A stretch of DNA of 64,000 nt from Paenibacillus glycanilyticus. GTDB taxonomy: Bacteria > Bacillota > Bacilli > Paenibacillales > Paenibacillaceae. The DNA is taken from assembly GCF_030161375.1 (NCBI RefSeq), contig NZ_BSSQ01000001.1, forward strand, positions 124,001 through 188,000, read 5' to 3'. The position numbers and the translations under genes are program-made. Below, piece by piece: positions 10,092-17,623 of this stretch (positions are counted from its first letter, which is position 1; each line of letters begins with the position of its first letter). A model generated the notes under the pieces. It had not been told where the DNA came from and did no database searches. It saw nothing but the letters and a program-made list of their open reading frames with translations.

Positions 10092-11282
10092 TTACATCGT
10101 AATTTCAGAGACTAGGCGTTCGATCAGCCAATAGAGGCCCATCAAACCAACGATCGAGGAGGTCGCGTAGGTCCACCAGCTATGACGGCTTTGCTTCATC
10201 AGCTTCCGGATTGCCCATAGAATCGGAATGACGATCGCAAGGACAACAAGCTGACCGATCTCAACGCCAAGGTTGAAGGAGAAGAGCGGCAGGGCAATAT
10301 TGCCTGCCATCGTACCGTGCAAAATCTCCGCAAAGCCAAAGCCATGCACCATCCCGAACATAACGGTGACCGCGATTTGTTTGCCTTGAAGCTTAGGGAA
10401 TTTCTTGCGGAACATCGTCTCGAAAGCGATAAATACGATGCTTAGCGCAATAAGAGGCTCCACAATTAGCGGCGACAATGACGCGAGATCAAGCGCAGAT
10501 AAGACGAGCGTAATGCTGTGTCCAACCGTAAACGCCGAGACTAGCTTCAGCATCGTCCAGCCGCTTGTCCCCGATGCCAGGATCAATCCGCACAGGAACA
10601 ACATGTGATCAGCGCCTGACCAAATATGCTCCATGCCCATCGTTACGTACTCTTTCAGTACGCTTGTCCACGAGGAAGCGGCCGTTATCGGGCTCGGTTG
10701 CGCATCGCCTTGCGCTGCATCATCCGCATCCGGACGATTCGCATCAGATCCGTGGTAGCCTTCCATCTGCAAGATGTTATTCGAGCTGTTGATGACCTGC
10801 ACGATGGATTGCTGACCCATACGAATGGTTGCATAGCTGCGATGATCCGGGTTGGTACCGTCATAGAAGTTATATTGAACCATGTACCGGTCTACGGGTT
10901 CTCCGAAATCGTAGTTGATGTCAATCTCGATCATTGGCATTTTTGCTTTCTCTGCTTGCTTGGCGGCAAGCACAACGCCGGCACCTATCTTGCCGTCTCC
11001 GGTCACAATCAGGCGGTCGTGCGCCATTTCGGTAAGGACAGCATTGCCGCCGGAAAGCTCATCGGTAGAAATCCGGCCGTTGCCGTCTGTATCAATCTCT
11101 GGCAGAGCTTCAAGCAGCTCCTTCTCCAGCAAGAACACATTGTACTCCATGCTCTTGTCCTTCACGGTAATGTCCGAGAAGCCAGTCGAAGCAAAATGCG
11201 CTTCAGCTGTTCCGCCCATTGCCATAAAGAACAGCCACAAACCCGCTAATAAAACACCTGCTCTAGCACGAAAGCTCACCAT
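10092..11282 (-). CDS. HupE/UreJ-family membrane protein with EF-hand
   Basis: A 396-residue protein with an N-terminal signal segment ending near AEAHFA (residue 29). An extracellular part carries an EF-hand loop, DTDGNGRISTDE, near residue 64. The C-terminal half (about 205-396) has roughly six hydrophobic helices with histidine motifs SGADHMLFL, FTVGHSITL and MVHGFGFAE, typical of the HupE/UreJ_2 family. Family members have been linked to nickel or cobalt handling, but many in Bacillota are uncharacterised. The gene is first in an operon with the surface metallophosphoesterase (35 bp gap). It lies directly behind a PhoP-box-like promoter, which suggests a role in phosphate scavenging or in metal supply to the phosphoesterase. 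That role is inference. Confidence 0.8.
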   Translation of the reverse strand: MVSFRARAGVLLAGLWLFFMAMGGTAEAHFASTGFSDITVKDKSMEYNVFLLEKELLEALPEIDTDGNGRISTDELSGGNAVLTEMAHDRLIVTGDGKIGAGVVLAAKQAEKAKMPMIEIDINYDFGEPVDRYMVQYNFYDGTNPDHRSYATIRMGQQSIVQVINSSNNILQMEGYHGSDANRPDADDAAQGDAQPSPITAASSWTSVLKEYVTMGMEHIWSGADHMLFLCGLILASGTSGWTMLKLVSAFTVGHSITLVLSALDLASLSPLIVEPLIALSIVFIAFETMFRKKFPKLQGKQIAVTVMFGMVHGFGFAEILHGTMAGNIALPLFSFNLGVEIGQLVVLAIVIPILWAIRKLMKQSRHSWWTYATSSIVGLMGLYWLIERLVSEITM

Positions 11283-11325
11283 ACTCCCCCTCTCTCTAGT
11301 TGTTCATAAATGTCGACACTTTGTG

Positions 11326-11380
11326 AGTATAGGTGTCTAATGTCAAACAAACGTCAAACTTACGTTAAGAAAAAGTTAAG
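11326..11380 (-). promoter_or_regulatory. PhoP-box-like direct repeats and -10 element
   Basis: Read on the minus strand there are four pentamers, TTAAC, TTAAC, TTGAC, TTGAC (plus-strand positions 11375-11379, 11364-11368, 11353-11357, 11342-11346), spaced exactly 11 bp apart. This matches the Bacillus PhoP core pattern of TT(A/C/T)ACA-like repeats with 11-bp periodicity. A TATACT -10 hexamer (11326-11331) lies 9 bp past the last repeat, the arrangement usual at PhoP-activated promoters. The HupE-like start is 44 bp further on. Confidence 0.75.
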
Positions 11381-11410
11381 ATTGGTCATTTTCCCAAAAA
11401 AATCTATCGA

Positions 11411-11458
11411 AAAAACAGCAAAAACCCTTCATAAGCTTAAACTCAGCTTTGAGGGGTT
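11411..11458 (-). terminator. Terminator-like hairpin between two divergent promoters
   Basis: AACCCTTC (11423-11430) pairs with GAGGGGTT (11451-11458), allowing one G-U, around an inner AAGCT/AGCTT pairing. On the minus strand the stem is followed by TTTTTGCTGTTTTTT. It lies upstream of the PhoP-box-like promoter, so it would stop leftward transcription coming from the PucR promoter region. Confidence 0.5.
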
Positions 11459-11471
11459 CTCCCTTAACGCG

Positions 11472-11501
11472 TTGCCTATAAAAATCATCATCTTGTATAA
11501 T
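11472..11501 (+). promoter_or_regulatory. Putative sigma-A promoter of the PucR-family gene
   Basis: TTGCCT (11472-11477) and a consensus TATAAT (11496-11501) are separated by 18 bp. They end 43 bp before the first possible start codon of the regulator. Confidence 0.5.
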
Positions 11502-11544
11502 ATAGAAAAAACTAGATTCCCCCACTAATCCACTAGGGCGGTGA

Positions 11545-13164
11545 ATGTCCATGGTTGAAACGATGATGCAGCTAACCGTTAGAGACATCCTGCAGCGCCC
11601 GCTGTTTCAGAAGGCCGAAGCGATCGCAAGCGATGAAGCGCTGAACCGTACGATCCGCTGGGTCCACATCATGGAAGTTACCCAAGTCGGCAAGCTGTTA
11701 AGCGGCAATGAACTCATCCTCTCCACCGGCGTTGGCTGGCACGACAATGAACAGTTAAGCCTTTCCTTCCTGCAACAGCTCATTGATTCCGGCGCTTCCG
11801 GCCTTTGCATCGAGCTTGGCACCTACACGAAACAGCCATCCGATGCGATGATCGAATTGGCTAGACGCGAGAACTTTCCTCTTCTTCTTTTCCACGAGGA
11901 GGTTCGTTATATCGATATTACGCAAGATTTGCATGCCTACTTCATTCATCAGCACCATCGCATGGTCTACGAGCTAGAAGCGCTCTCTACCAAGCTCAAC
12001 CAACTGCTGCTCTCCGGTAAAGGCATCATGCCGCTGCTCAAGCTCCTCCATCACGCAACCGGCGCCCAAGTCGCCTTCTTCCCGTTAAATGCCGAAGCTG
12101 AATTTATCCCCCATATGCCCAGAGCCAAAGCCGATACGTTCTACGAGCAGTGGATTTACGGCAAAATGTTCGCCACTCCCACGCTCAAACGCGGCCTTGC
12201 CCATCGTCCGATTCTTGCCCTGGATCACCTATTCGCCGATTTGCTGCTGCAATCCGAGCAGGAACTAAGCGAATTCCAAATTCTCGCTCTAGACCGCTCG
12301 GCTACCGCCATCGCGCAAGAAATGATGCGAACGAAATATATGGAGGAGAGACGGCGCTATAAAGATGAGATGTGGGTAACGGATTGGCTGAGCGGCAAAC
12401 CGACTGACAAGGAGGTTCGGGAATACATCGGTTCGATCAAACCAACCGCCAAGCTGCACGGTCTCGCGGTTTGCGTCTTCCGCTTAAGCGTAAAGCTGGC
12501 CGAGTGGAAAGAAGGGGAAGAGCTGCTTATTCAGAAAAATATGGTCGCCCGCGCCATCTTTGAAGGCGAAGGTTATTTCCTGCTTCCCGCCGCCCTGCAT
12601 GACCATATCGTCTTTGTTCTTATTGACCAGATGAAGCAGCTCAAATGGAAGGATAGACTGCTTAAGGCTGTCGACCGTTTGCGAAGAACCGAACATAACC
12701 CGGAATCCGCCCTGTTCGCCGGCACCCTTGGCATCGGCAAATATTTGACCGATTTGTCCCGCGCTCGGGAAAGCTATGAATCCGCACAGGAAACGATCGC
12801 GATCCAGACGGATATCGGACCGCTTAGCTCGCCGTTTTTCAATGACCTGCATACGTATCGAATCATCTCGGGTCTGAAGAAGACTGGCATGCTTCCCGCT
12901 CTGATTGAGGAATATATCGGGCCGCTTGCGCGATACGACAAAGAGAAAAACGGACAGCTCCTCAAGACGCTGAAGGTGTTCCTCTCCTTGTCCGGCTCGA
13001 AGCAGGATACGGCCCGCGAGCTGTTTATCGTCAGGCAGACGTTATATCACCGGCTTGACAAAATCGCGACGCTGCTCGGAGACGACTATCTGGCGGCCGA
13101 CAAACGTCTCGCTATCGAACTTGCGTTGTACGCGTACGAGTATACCTACGGGGCGATCCCGTAA
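11545..13164 (+). CDS. PucR-family transcriptional regulator
   Basis: A 539-residue PucR-type activator. The N-terminal PucR domain (about 8-130) includes VRDILQRP, RWVHIMEV and a GNELILSTG stretch. The C-terminal helix-turn-helix (about 470-530) reads KQDTARELFIVRQTLYHRLDKI. PucR of B. subtilis controls purine catabolism, and relatives sit beside pyrimidine and hydantoin degradation operons. Here a pyrimidine-degradation operon lies on the opposite strand from 26.4 down to 15.9 kb, so it is the likely target, though not adjacent. Two in-frame ATGs (11545 and 11551) follow AGGGCGGTG, and the second has the better spacing. The final bases run close to the Nudix gene. Confidence 0.85.
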   Translation: MSMVETMMQLTVRDILQRPLFQKAEAIASDEALNRTIRWVHIMEVTQVGKLLSGNELILSTGVGWHDNEQLSLSFLQQLIDSGASGLCIELGTYTKQPSDAMIELARRENFPLLLFHEEVRYIDITQDLHAYFIHQHHRMVYELEALSTKLNQLLLSGKGIMPLLKLLHHATGAQVAFFPLNAEAEFIPHMPRAKADTFYEQWIYGKMFATPTLKRGLAHRPILALDHLFADLLLQSEQELSEFQILALDRSATAIAQEMMRTKYMEERRRYKDEMWVTDWLSGKPTDKEVREYIGSIKPTAKLHGLAVCVFRLSVKLAEWKEGEELLIQKNMVARAIFEGEGYFLLPAALHDHIVFVLIDQMKQLKWKDRLLKAVDRLRRTEHNPESALFAGTLGIGKYLTDLSRARESYESAQETIAIQTDIGPLSSPFFNDLHTYRIISGLKKTGMLPALIEEYIGPLARYDKEKNGQLLKTLKVFLSLSGSKQDTARELFIVRQTLYHRLDKIATLLGDDYLAADKRLAIELALYAYEYTYGAIP

Positions 13165-13234
13165 TGGATATACGCGTATGGAACAGCATGGTATAGTGAA
13201 GTCATTATGGAATGAAGACGAAGAAGGTGAACGC

Positions 13235-13771
13235 GTGATTGCGTATACGATATGTTTCATACGAAGAGGCAATGAGCTGCTATTGTTGAATCGGGAAAAG
13301 CCTTCCTGGATGGGATGCTGGAACGGCGTAGGCGGGAAGCTTGAGCCTGGAGAGACTCCGCTCGAATCCGTAAAGCGCGAAGTGGCCGAGGAGACCGGCC
13401 TGACGGATTGTCCACTCTTGTACAAAGGGCTTGTAACTTGGACAAGCAACGGCGCGAAGTTAGGCGGCATGTATCTGTACTTAGGGGAATTACCCGAGCT
13501 TGCGAATTACAAGACGCCGGTGAAGACCGACGAAGGCATTCTGGACTGGAAGTCGCTGGACTGGATCCTGCACCCCGAGAATAAAGGCGTAACCTCCAAT
13601 CTACCCGTTTTTCTAGCAAACATGCTGGAGGAAGCAGGGCAATATGACTATAACTGCACGTATAGGGACGGCAATCTGGTATCGCATCGAACAACGCCTA
13701 TTGACGCTTCAACCGAAGAACTCGCGGCTACAATCGACTATATGGCGCGTGCTTATTTGGTGAGAGAATAG
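13235..13771 (+). CDS. Nudix hydrolase (8-oxo-dGTP diphosphatase-like, MutT/YjhB type)
   Basis: A 178-residue protein from the GTG at 13235, preceded by AAGAAGGTGA with good spacing. The reading frame is open further upstream, but an earlier start would overlap PucR and lack an RBS. The Nudix box is complete: G-x5-E-x7-REV-x-EE-x-G-L, seen as GGKLEPGE ... REVAEETGL near residues 30-53. The start VIAYTICFIRRGNELLLLNR is typical of small MutT-like proteins that cleave oxidised or other nucleoside triphosphates. The C-terminal 60 residues are not conserved in a way I recognise. Its position 70 bp after the PucR gene suggests co-transcription, possibly loosely linked to nucleobase metabolism. Confidence 0.85.
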   Translation: MIAYTICFIRRGNELLLLNREKPSWMGCWNGVGGKLEPGETPLESVKREVAEETGLTDCPLLYKGLVTWTSNGAKLGGMYLYLGELPELANYKTPVKTDEGILDWKSLDWILHPENKGVTSNLPVFLANMLEEAGQYDYNCTYRDGNLVSHRTTPIDASTEELAATIDYMARAYLVRE

Positions 13772-13795
13772 CGAAACCATGCAAGAAACAAACAA

Positions 13796-13848
13796 CGAAC
13801 AACGGCCGCCCGGGACTTTGCCGATTAGTCCCAGGCGGCCGTTGTTCG
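13796..13848. terminator. Long perfect hairpin behind the Nudix gene
   Basis: Arms 13796-13810 and 13834-13848 form a 15-bp perfect inverted repeat (CGAACAACGGCCGCC). Seven further near-perfect pairs follow (CGGGACT/AGTCCCA) around a 9-base loop. No T-run follows on the plus strand, and only TTGTTTCTT follows on the minus strand. It may be a terminator lacking a canonical tail or an RNA-stabilising stem. Confidence 0.55.
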
Positions 13849-13977
13849 TCGGAATTGGAAGCTCGGCTTCTCTCAGGTTGAAAAAGTACAATAACGGGTT
13901 AATTGCGTTCATTGAGCGATTGAAAGCCTTTCCTCATAATAAAAGCTGACACTAAACCTATGAGGAGGACTTATCCT

Positions 13978-14712
13978 ATGTTAAAAACGACAATCGACAA
14001 AGCTCATTACGATCGCGAAGGCTACATTGTTCTGGACAATCTGTTCACCGAAGCGGAGATGACCGAGCTGACCCGTCACATCGACGTGCTGGACGAAGCA
14101 CGCGCGGCGGAGGTGCGGGCACTTGGCCAGCAGGGCATCAGCATCCCGAACCAAATTAATTTCACGTCGCATTTGAACCTCAAGGACCCGTACATTCAAA
14201 ATTTCGCTTGTCAAGAGAAGATGGCCGAGCTAACCAGCACTTTGCTGCAATCGGACGTGCGCCTATACTGGGACCAGTCCGTCTATAAGACGCCGGAAGC
14301 GAATCGCGACTTCCCTTGGCATCAAGATAACGGCTACGCGCCGATCGAACCGGAGCATTATGTCACATGCTGGCTCGCGCTGGAAGATTCCACGATCGAG
14401 AACGGCTGCATCTGGATTCATCCGCGAACGCATCAGCAAGGTCTCGTCGAGCATAAACAAACGGAGATTGGCAAGCAATGCTACTTCGGAGATGATCCGG
14501 GACTAGCCGTGCCGGTCAAGAAAGGAAGCCTGATCGCTTTCCATTCGCTGCTGTTCCACCGCAGCACGCCAAACCTCAGCCAATCAACCCGCAAGGCTTA
14601 TATCATGCAATATTCGCAGGACGGCGCGATCGATCCCATGACTGGCGCTGAATACGAGAACGGGCCAACTCTTGTGCAGGGCGGCCGCTATATTTATCAA
14701 GCGAAGGCATAA
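13978..14712 (+). CDS. Phytanoyl-CoA dioxygenase (PhyH) family protein
   Basis: A 244-residue Fe(II)/2-oxoglutarate-dependent oxygenase-like protein. The facial triad is visible as HQD (His115, Asp117) and a distal His in AFHSLLFHRS (His189 or His194), followed by a TRKAY arginine that should hold 2-oxoglutarate. CWLALEDSTIENGCIWIHP is the typical PhyH core strand pair. Such enzymes hydroxylate small substrates, and this one's substrate cannot be read from sequence. The start is the ATG at 13978, because AGGAGG at 13963-13968 is correctly spaced for it and lies inside any longer form. It is followed 61 bp later by an AraC-type regulator, probably its own regulator. Confidence 0.85.
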   Translation: MLKTTIDKAHYDREGYIVLDNLFTEAEMTELTRHIDVLDEARAAEVRALGQQGISIPNQINFTSHLNLKDPYIQNFACQEKMAELTSTLLQSDVRLYWDQSVYKTPEANRDFPWHQDNGYAPIEPEHYVTCWLALEDSTIENGCIWIHPRTHQQGLVEHKQTEIGKQCYFGDDPGLAVPVKKGSLIAFHSLLFHRSTPNLSQSTRKAYIMQYSQDGAIDPMTGAEYENGPTLVQGGRYIYQAKA

Positions 14713-14773
14713 CGGATAACGCGTTGAAGGAATGCAGCCCGTTCTTGAACCAGGCAGAGAGGAAGGCTAAAGG

Positions 14774-15667
14774 ATGTCAGACAGGTTACATCATGCGTCC
14801 GGAACGGATGCGCATACTCCAAGCACGGTGCAGACGGATACCCGGCTGACGATGTATGTCGCGGAAGAAGCTGCGTATTCGAAACTGAATATTCGCAACT
14901 CGCATCCTTATTGGATCGTGAGCTGCGTCGTAGAGGGCGAGGTCGTGACGGAAACCGCCGGCATCGCAAACACGGCACGTGCGGGAGACGTCATGATTCA
15001 TCCCCCGCATATCCCCTTCAGCGAACAGTCGGATACGCCGGGCGTCCATCTGTGGTGCGCGTTTCAAACGGAATACGCGCCCGGACTCGAGCTTCTGCGC
15101 CTGTACCCGCTTCCTCTCGTCATCCGGTTCGACGATCCGGTTTCGTTCCAATCCGCATTCCGCAGACTGCTGGCCGCATGGACGAACGGAAGCTCCGGCT
15201 TCCGCGATCTGCGCGTCACGGCGGGCACCTACGAGCTGCTAGGGCTCTTGCTCGAGCAATGGGAGTTCCTCGGACGTCCATTGCGCGCGGAGGAGGCCCG
15301 AACGGAGCAAGACCGGCACACCGTCGTGATCCGCTACATGATGGATCATTATGCCGAGAAGTTGTCCCGTGGGCGACTAGCGGCGCTTATCCATCTGCAT
15401 CCGGTCTACTTCGACCGCATCTTCCTGGAACGCTTCCAGGTGACGCCCATGCAGATGCTTCGCGACATCCGTCTGCGTCAATCCATGAAGCTGCTTGAAA
15501 GCACCAACGAAACGCTGCATGCAATCGCCCTCGCTTGCGGCCTAGGGGATGCTCCCTACTTCAACCGCCTATTCCACAAAACGTTAGGACAGACGCCTGG
15601 CGAATACAGAGAACAAATTCGCCAAGCGCGCGGCCATTATGCTAACGGCAAGGAGGGAGAGGCATGA
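14774..15667 (+). CDS. AraC-family transcriptional regulator with cupin sensor
   Basis: A 297-residue protein. The N-terminal cupin-like ligand domain (about 20-170) has SHPYWIVSCVVEGE and GDVMIHPPHIPF. The C-terminal AraC DNA-binding domain (about 190-290) has two helix-turn-helix units: RGRLAALIHLHPVYFDRIFLE... and ETLHAIALACGLGDAPYFNRLF, ending in the conserved TPGEYR. This architecture is typical of one-component sugar or metabolite regulators. It lies between the PhyH gene and a small DUF1450-like gene whose ATG overlaps its stop codon, so the three probably form one unit. The ligand is unknown. Confidence 0.87.
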   Translation: MSDRLHHASGTDAHTPSTVQTDTRLTMYVAEEAAYSKLNIRNSHPYWIVSCVVEGEVVTETAGIANTARAGDVMIHPPHIPFSEQSDTPGVHLWCAFQTEYAPGLELLRLYPLPLVIRFDDPVSFQSAFRRLLAAWTNGSSGFRDLRVTAGTYELLGLLLEQWEFLGRPLRAEEARTEQDRHTVVIRYMMDHYAEKLSRGRLAALIHLHPVYFDRIFLERFQVTPMQMLRDIRLRQSMKLLESTNETLHAIALACGLGDAPYFNRLFHKTLGQTPGEYREQIRQARGHYANGKEGEA

Positions 15668-15897
15668 ATGGAAACCCCGGGCAATCCGGTTCGCTCCGGT
15701 TCTGCGTCAACAATTACAGCAGGCATGCCGGAACGCTGAGTTGGATGACGCATTACAAGTCGCTCGGCTGGGACGTTCAGCTTGTCGGCTGCATGGGACA
15801 ATGCAGCACATGCCGAGCCGAACCGATGTTTCTCCAGAACGAGGATTGGGAGCCGATAACACCCGGAGCTAGCGCCGAGTGCATGAAGCAGCGTTAA
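15664..15897 (+). CDS. Small cysteine-rich protein, DUF1450/YuzB-like
   Basis: A 77-residue protein whose ATG overlaps the AraC gene's TGA, so translation is probably coupled. Cysteines lie at FCVNN (residue 14) and in GCMGQCSTC (about residues 43-51). This matches the YuzB/DUF1450 pattern of an N-terminal CVxN followed by a GCxGxCxxC motif, thought to form a thioredoxin-fold [2Fe-2S]-like or metal-binding protein. A partner role for the PhyH oxygenase (iron or electron supply) is only an inference from position. The gene ends 26 bp from the convergent stop codon of the pyrimidine operon, with no obvious terminator between. Confidence 0.65.
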   Translation: MNGNPGQSGSLRFCVNNYSRHAGTLSWMTHYKSLGWDVQLVGCMGQCSTCRAEPMFLQNEDWEPITPGASAECMKQR

Positions 15898-15923
15898 TGT
15901 TTAAGGTTCGATCGATCCCGCAA

Positions 15924-16154
15924 TTAACCCGCATCGTTCCATCCGGAGGAAGCAAGCTGCTTCACTACCAGATTGGACATATATTTCCGGGCATCCGCGG
16001 AGAGCAGCTGCAGCACCGCGCTCTCTCCGCCGGGATGCATAAGCTCTATGGTCGCACCGCTCAAATTCTCTACGACACTATGAATTCGGAATTGCCTGCT
16101 TATATAAGCATCCAGCTTTTGCTTCTCTTCCATAAACTCCTGGTACGCGGACAT
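15924..16154 (-). CDS. Small hypothetical protein at the end of the pyrimidine operon
   Basis: A 76-residue hydrophilic protein from the ATG at 16154, preceded by GCGAGGTG at good spacing. An upstream in-frame GTG overlaps that ribosome binding site and is less likely. It starts 41 bp after the dihydropyrimidinase stop, so it is probably the last gene of the operon. The sequence has a helical start (EFMEEKQKLDAYISRQF) and a beta-rich middle (IELMHPGGESAVLQLLSADA). I recognise no family, signal peptide or membrane segment. A small accessory role in the pathway is possible but unsupported. Confidence 0.6.
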   Translation of the reverse strand: MSAYQEFMEEKQKLDAYISRQFRIHSVVENLSGATIELMHPGGESAVLQLLSADARKYMSNLVVKQLASSGWNDAG

Positions 16155-16195
16155 AGGGAGCACCTCGCCTCTTTTGTGTTAGACACCTTCAGAGC

Positions 16196-17620
16196 TTATA
16201 GCTGCTGTACCTTTTCTTTCGAGTCCGAACCGCTTGCCTGCTTATACGTCGCCCGTTTCAGGAATTGCCCCGAACCCGCCGTTCCCACATAAGCTTGATT
16301 CCGCACGACAAATTCGCCGCGAGACATGACGCTCTCCGGAACGCCGCTCACGCGTATCCCTTCAAACGGATTGTAATCAACGTTCATATGATGGGTCTCC
16401 GCCGAAATCGTTCTCTCCGCATTAGGGTCAAAAATAACAATATCCGCATCGCTGCCAACGGCAATCGTCCCTTTGCGCGGGAACAAGCCAAACAGCTTTG
16501 CATTCCTGGTCGCCACAATATCCACGAATTGGTTAAGCGTAAGCCTTCCCTTCGCAACGCCCTCGGAATACAAAATCGAGAAGCGGTCCTCAATGACCGG
16601 CCCCCCGTTCGGAATTTTACTGAAATCGCCTAACCCTAAATCTTTCTGTCCTTTGAAGTTAAACGAACATTGATCGGATCCAAGCGTCTGCAGGGAACCG
16701 GTAATCAGCGCGTTCCAGAGCACCTCCTGATGGCTCTTCTCGCGAAGCGGCGGAGACCAGACGTACTTGGCTCCTTCGAAATCCGGCAAAGCAAGGTACG
16801 ATTGATCGAGCATCAGATACTGCGGGCAAGTCTCTCCCCAGACATCAACGCCGCGAGTTCTAGCTTCACGAATCGCTTTCACCGCTTCCGCGCAGGTGAC
16901 GTGCACGACAAACAGTCTGGCGCCCGTAAGCTCGGCAAGGGCTGCGGCACGCGCCGTAGCTTCTCCTTCAATAGCGGAAGGCCTAGTAAGCGCATGGTAG
17001 ATCGGGTCCGTGTTCCCTTCGGCGAGCGCCTTCTCAACCAGGAACTCGATAACGTCGCCGTTCTCGGCATGCACCATCACCATGGCGCCAAGCTCCTTCG
17101 CCGATAGCATCGTCCGGTACAAGGTGCCGTCATCGGCTTGGAATACATTTTTATACGCCATAAATACTTTAAACGAAGTGATTCCTTCGTCTTGCACAAT
17201 CGAAGGCAGCTCCGCCAGCACGGCATCGTTAATCTCGCTGATCATCAGATGGAAGCTGTAGTCGATGACGGCTTTCCCTTCCGCCTTGGCATGCCATTTC
17301 CGAAGCGATTCGCTTAAGGGTTTCCCTTTGTCCGTCAGGCAGAAATCGATAATCGTCGTTGTTCCGCCAAACGCCGCCGCTCTAGTCCCCGTCTCGAAAT
17401 TATCGGCCGTTACCGTACCGCCAAAAGGCATATCCAGATGGGTATGCGGATCTACCCCGCCGGGGAACACGTATTTCCCCGTTGCATCGACGATTTCCGC
17501 TCCCTCGGCCGTAAGCCCGAGACCAATCTGCTTAATGATGCCGTCCTCGATCAGCACATCCGCTTGGTACGTATCCGCCGCGGTGACGATCGTTCCGTTC
17601 CGTATGATTGTTGCAGCCAT
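16196..17620 (-). CDS. Dihydropyrimidinase / D-hydantoinase
   Basis: A 474-residue cyclic amidohydrolase that opens the dihydrouracil or dihydrothymine ring to N-carbamoyl-beta-alanine or its methyl analogue. Metal ligands are visible: His59 and His61 in DPHTHLD, the carbamylated lysine near residue 150 in FKVFMAYK, His in MVHAENGD and FVVHVTCAE, and Asp in TLGSDQCSF. Length matches the family. The start ATG is 4 bp from the PreA stop, and PreA, PreT and two amidases lie upstream. Assignment to pyrimidine degradation rather than free hydantoin use rests on these neighbours. The C-terminal tail (KRATYKQASGSDSKEKVQQL) is typical of the tail that swaps between subunits in family tetramers. Confidence 0.92.
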   Translation of the reverse strand: MAATIIRNGTIVTAADTYQADVLIEDGIIKQIGLGLTAEGAEIVDATGKYVFPGGVDPHTHLDMPFGGTVTADNFETGTRAAAFGGTTTIIDFCLTDKGKPLSESLRKWHAKAEGKAVIDYSFHLMISEINDAVLAELPSIVQDEGITSFKVFMAYKNVFQADDGTLYRTMLSAKELGAMVMVHAENGDVIEFLVEKALAEGNTDPIYHALTRPSAIEGEATARAAALAELTGARLFVVHVTCAEAVKAIREARTRGVDVWGETCPQYLMLDQSYLALPDFEGAKYVWSPPLREKSHQEVLWNALITGSLQTLGSDQCSFNFKGQKDLGLGDFSKIPNGGPVIEDRFSILYSEGVAKGRLTLNQFVDIVATRNAKLFGLFPRKGTIAVGSDADIVIFDPNAERTISAETHHMNVDYNPFEGIRVSGVPESVMSRGEFVVRNQAYVGTAGSGQFLKRATYKQASGSDSKEKVQQL

Positions 17621-17623
17621 GGC

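Noticed and set aside
11376..11588. A 70-codon minus-strand frame between pucR and the HupE-like gene
   Set aside because: It overlaps the pucR start, runs through the hairpin and PhoP-box-like region, and lacks a convincing ribosome binding site.
13055..13234. Longer N-terminus for the Nudix protein starting inside pucR
   Set aside because: It would overlap the PucR coding region by over 100 bases without a ribosome binding site, whereas the GTG at 13235 has a well-placed AAGGTGA and gives the family's usual start.
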